Source: Chondrilla cf. caribensis
Taxonomy: Eukaryota > Porifera > Demospongiae > Chondrillida > Chondrillidae
Assembly (NCBI GenBank): GCA_964020155.1
Contig: OZ026549.1
Span: forward strand, 1,839,633 to 1,903,632
Direction: 5' to 3'
DNA: 64,000 bases
The notes under the pieces were generated by a model. The model was not told the origin of the DNA. It was given only the letters and a program-made list of their open reading frames with translations, and made no database searches. Position 1 is the first letter of the stretch. Each line of letters begins with the position of its first letter. Both the position numbers and the translations under genes were made by a program. Below are positions 62,301 to 64,000 of this stretch, piece after piece.

Positions 62301-62405
62301 AATCATGATTGAAAGAACGACCCTCCAGCGCCGTTGTATTCTACAACAACCCTAACCTTGTTGTAGAATACAACAGTGCTGGGGGGTCGTTCTTCCTACA
62401 TGATC
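62301..62405. repeat. Hairpin palindrome (second copy)
   Basis: Same stem and CCCTAACC loop as 12740-12843, with a few arm mismatches (ATCATGATTG against CATGTAG; CCCTCC against CCCCCC). Confidence 0.8.
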
Positions 62406-62666
62406 CTCGAAACGTATTACATTTCAATCATTTCAATCTGCTACGTGATCGCTCAAGAATTATTTTTTTAACCCTTTCTACGTAGCTATGCATCGACTAA
62501 CGAAGTATAGAACTCACTCATATTATGATGTCCACCATTTCTTCAAGTCACAGGTCTTCGAGAAGACATTAGCAGGGTGACCGCCCGTTATCAACAGAGA
62601 TTGAGCATATTAGACAATCGAGTTTCTTCCCTGGACCACAACGATTGGTTTTGGAGTAAGGTTAAA

Positions 62667-62676
62667 GGGGAATTCC
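62667..62676 (+). promoter_or_regulatory. NF-kappaB-like site (NLR4)
   Basis: GGGGAATTCC, 90 bp upstream of the NLR4 ATG. Confidence 0.55.
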
Positions 62677-62766
62677 TGATCCTCGTAGACTAACATTTTA
62701 TCCGGACACACCCACCTAACTGACATATTTGCTCGTCAACTTCGTTGTTATCCTGTACGTACATCG

Positions 62767-64000
62767 ATGGCAGAAAAACCGACATCTTCCAGTCCTCCAG
62801 AGGAAAAGGAATCTTCGCCTTGTCAATTGAAAGGTATAAGTGTATGCCGGTCAAATTGCGCACTCGATGTCATGCGTCACGTCTTTTCAAATGTAGGTGG
62901 CAGTAGAAAGAGGCCAGATCAGCCTTGTTCTGGTTCGAGTCTGCAAAGCAAGCTTTACAGGGAGAACAGTGACATTGGTGGTGAGTACAGTTCCCCATGT
63001 AGCCTATTTCACATGTCACTAAACCCTGTACTGCAGTTCCTCCACTTGTCCTCTCAGTGCAGTACTGTATAATGTGTGAACAACTCAGTCACTTGTGATC
63101 AATCACTGACTGATACCATTTATGTACTGTTTGAAGTGAACTGGAAGAGAGTGTTGTTTTCAGAACCTGTATGTTGACATGGACACATGTATTTTCTCAC
63201 TTTTTCCAGAACTATAATATACAGTATTACTGTACTGTGTGTTCTTCACTTACCTATTTGATATTATCATCTACCATATCAGTGCATTAATAAGTCCTTA
63301 GTATGTACTGTTGTACACACATTGGGCTATGTGTATAGATTAGTGAATTCCAGAGTTTCTTCCACTCACAGACAATCCAGTCAAGACCACATTGCAGAAG
63401 TGTTATGCCTATCTGAGGGAAAACCTGTCTGTTGACAATGAATTGTCAGCAAAGCTGTACGGATGTGAGCCACAGCTGTTGGATAAAGCAACTTTTGTTG
63501 AAATTGGAGCTTTAAATAAGTATGGCCAACCTTATGAAGCATTTCAAAAATGGTACCAATTTGCTGAATCAGGATATACCGAGGAGAGACTGAGAGTGTT
63601 TTGTGAATGTCTGGAAGAGGTAGGGAAGGAAGCCAAGCCGAAGCTGATTGAAGTAGCCAAGAAGATAAGGAGGGATCTATTGAGAGGTGATTAGTATGGA
63701 GTATTGACAGTGATGTTGTATGTACAGTACATGGTGTAGTGTACCTGGGACTGTACACTAATCCGTGTTTTGCCTTAATAGTGATGTTGAGATGTTTTGA
63801 AGTATGTGTACATATTGATTCCCATGGATTCCCATATGGATTCTCACTGATTTACTTTATACCCAGTTTTATATGCTGTGTTATTGCTAATGGGTTTTGA
63901 CTGTGCTTCAAATCTTCCTCACTGTTCTGTTTACCAATCTCACTCTCGCCAGTGGGAGTATTCAAGATATTATCCACATAACATTAGTATTAAATAATTT
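62767..64000 (+). CDS. NLR4, 5' part (leader and CARD; continues past the window)
   Basis: Exons 62767-62833, 62897-62980 and 63372-63686 are intact and in phase, coding the leader (MAEKPTSSSPPEEKESS), the Ser-rich linker and a full CARD ending KKIRRDLLRG before the conserved GTGATT donor. Intron 3 runs off the right edge, so the NACHT and LRR exons are not visible. The linker has SKLYRENS where others read SKRSRENS. The gene may be complete, but that cannot be judged here. Confidence 0.75.

Larger units (their letters stand above)
61900..62766 (+). promoter_or_regulatory. Upstream region of NLR4
   Basis: Like NLR1, it contains the hairpin, the CAAGTCACAGGTCTTCGAGA block (about 62544) and the pre-ATG segment. 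A palindrome CTCTAAACTAGTTTAGAG lies near 62180, also seen upstream of NLR3. Confidence 0.55.

Overview
The window looks like animal nuclear DNA, most probably from a demosponge such as Amphimedon. It has many short introns with GT/AG borders, introns rich in TGTACATG-like words, long TG microsatellites and many small transposon remnants. Its main gene is a CARD-NACHT-LRR (NLR) immune receptor, a family known to be greatly expanded in sponges. The species call is inference.

The 64 kb is one tandem array. A composite unit occurs about four times. On the + strand its order is: (a) a short gene that starts with the NLR promoter and first exons (leader plus CARD-like domain) and is truncated at one fixed point; (b) the last five exons of a CTP synthase gene, i.e. 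the 3' half of its glutamine-amidotransferase domain; (c) minus-strand exons of a coiled-coil gene (here gene Y); (d) an NLR gene; (e) minus-strand terminal exons of a second unrecognised gene (gene X).

Layout: tail of an upstream NLR 357-608; gene X 1081-1999; CARD 3245-4069 plus CTPS 4657-7508; gene Y remnants with a 3 kb nested transposon 7.5-12.5 kb; NLR1 13223-19414, the only complete NLR; broken gene X 20024-21900; CARD 22901-23702 plus CTPS 24292-27344; gene Y 28054-29560; NLR2 30163-36267, heavily rearranged; CARD 36866-37675 plus CTPS 39215-42227; gene Y 43534-45340; NLR3 46473-53285, one frameshift; gene X 53765-54692; CARD 56401-57297 plus CTPS 57467-59469; gene Y 60348-61870; NLR4 from 62767, running off the window.

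The NLR copies would act as cytosolic sensors: a CARD for homotypic signalling, a NACHT ATPase for oligomerisation and LRR-like C-terminal repeats for sensing. Two of the truncated copies (22901-23702, 36866-37675) keep an open frame for a 141-residue CARD-only protein, which could be a decoy or adaptor. All eight 5' ends share a conserved upstream block with a perfect or near-perfect NF-kappaB consensus about 90-115 bp before the start, so the receptors and the CARD-only genes may be induced together. The CTPS exons lack the ligase domain and the catalytic cysteine and cannot encode a working enzyme. Gene models are manual splice predictions, checked for phase and for agreement between copies; no search or expression data were available.
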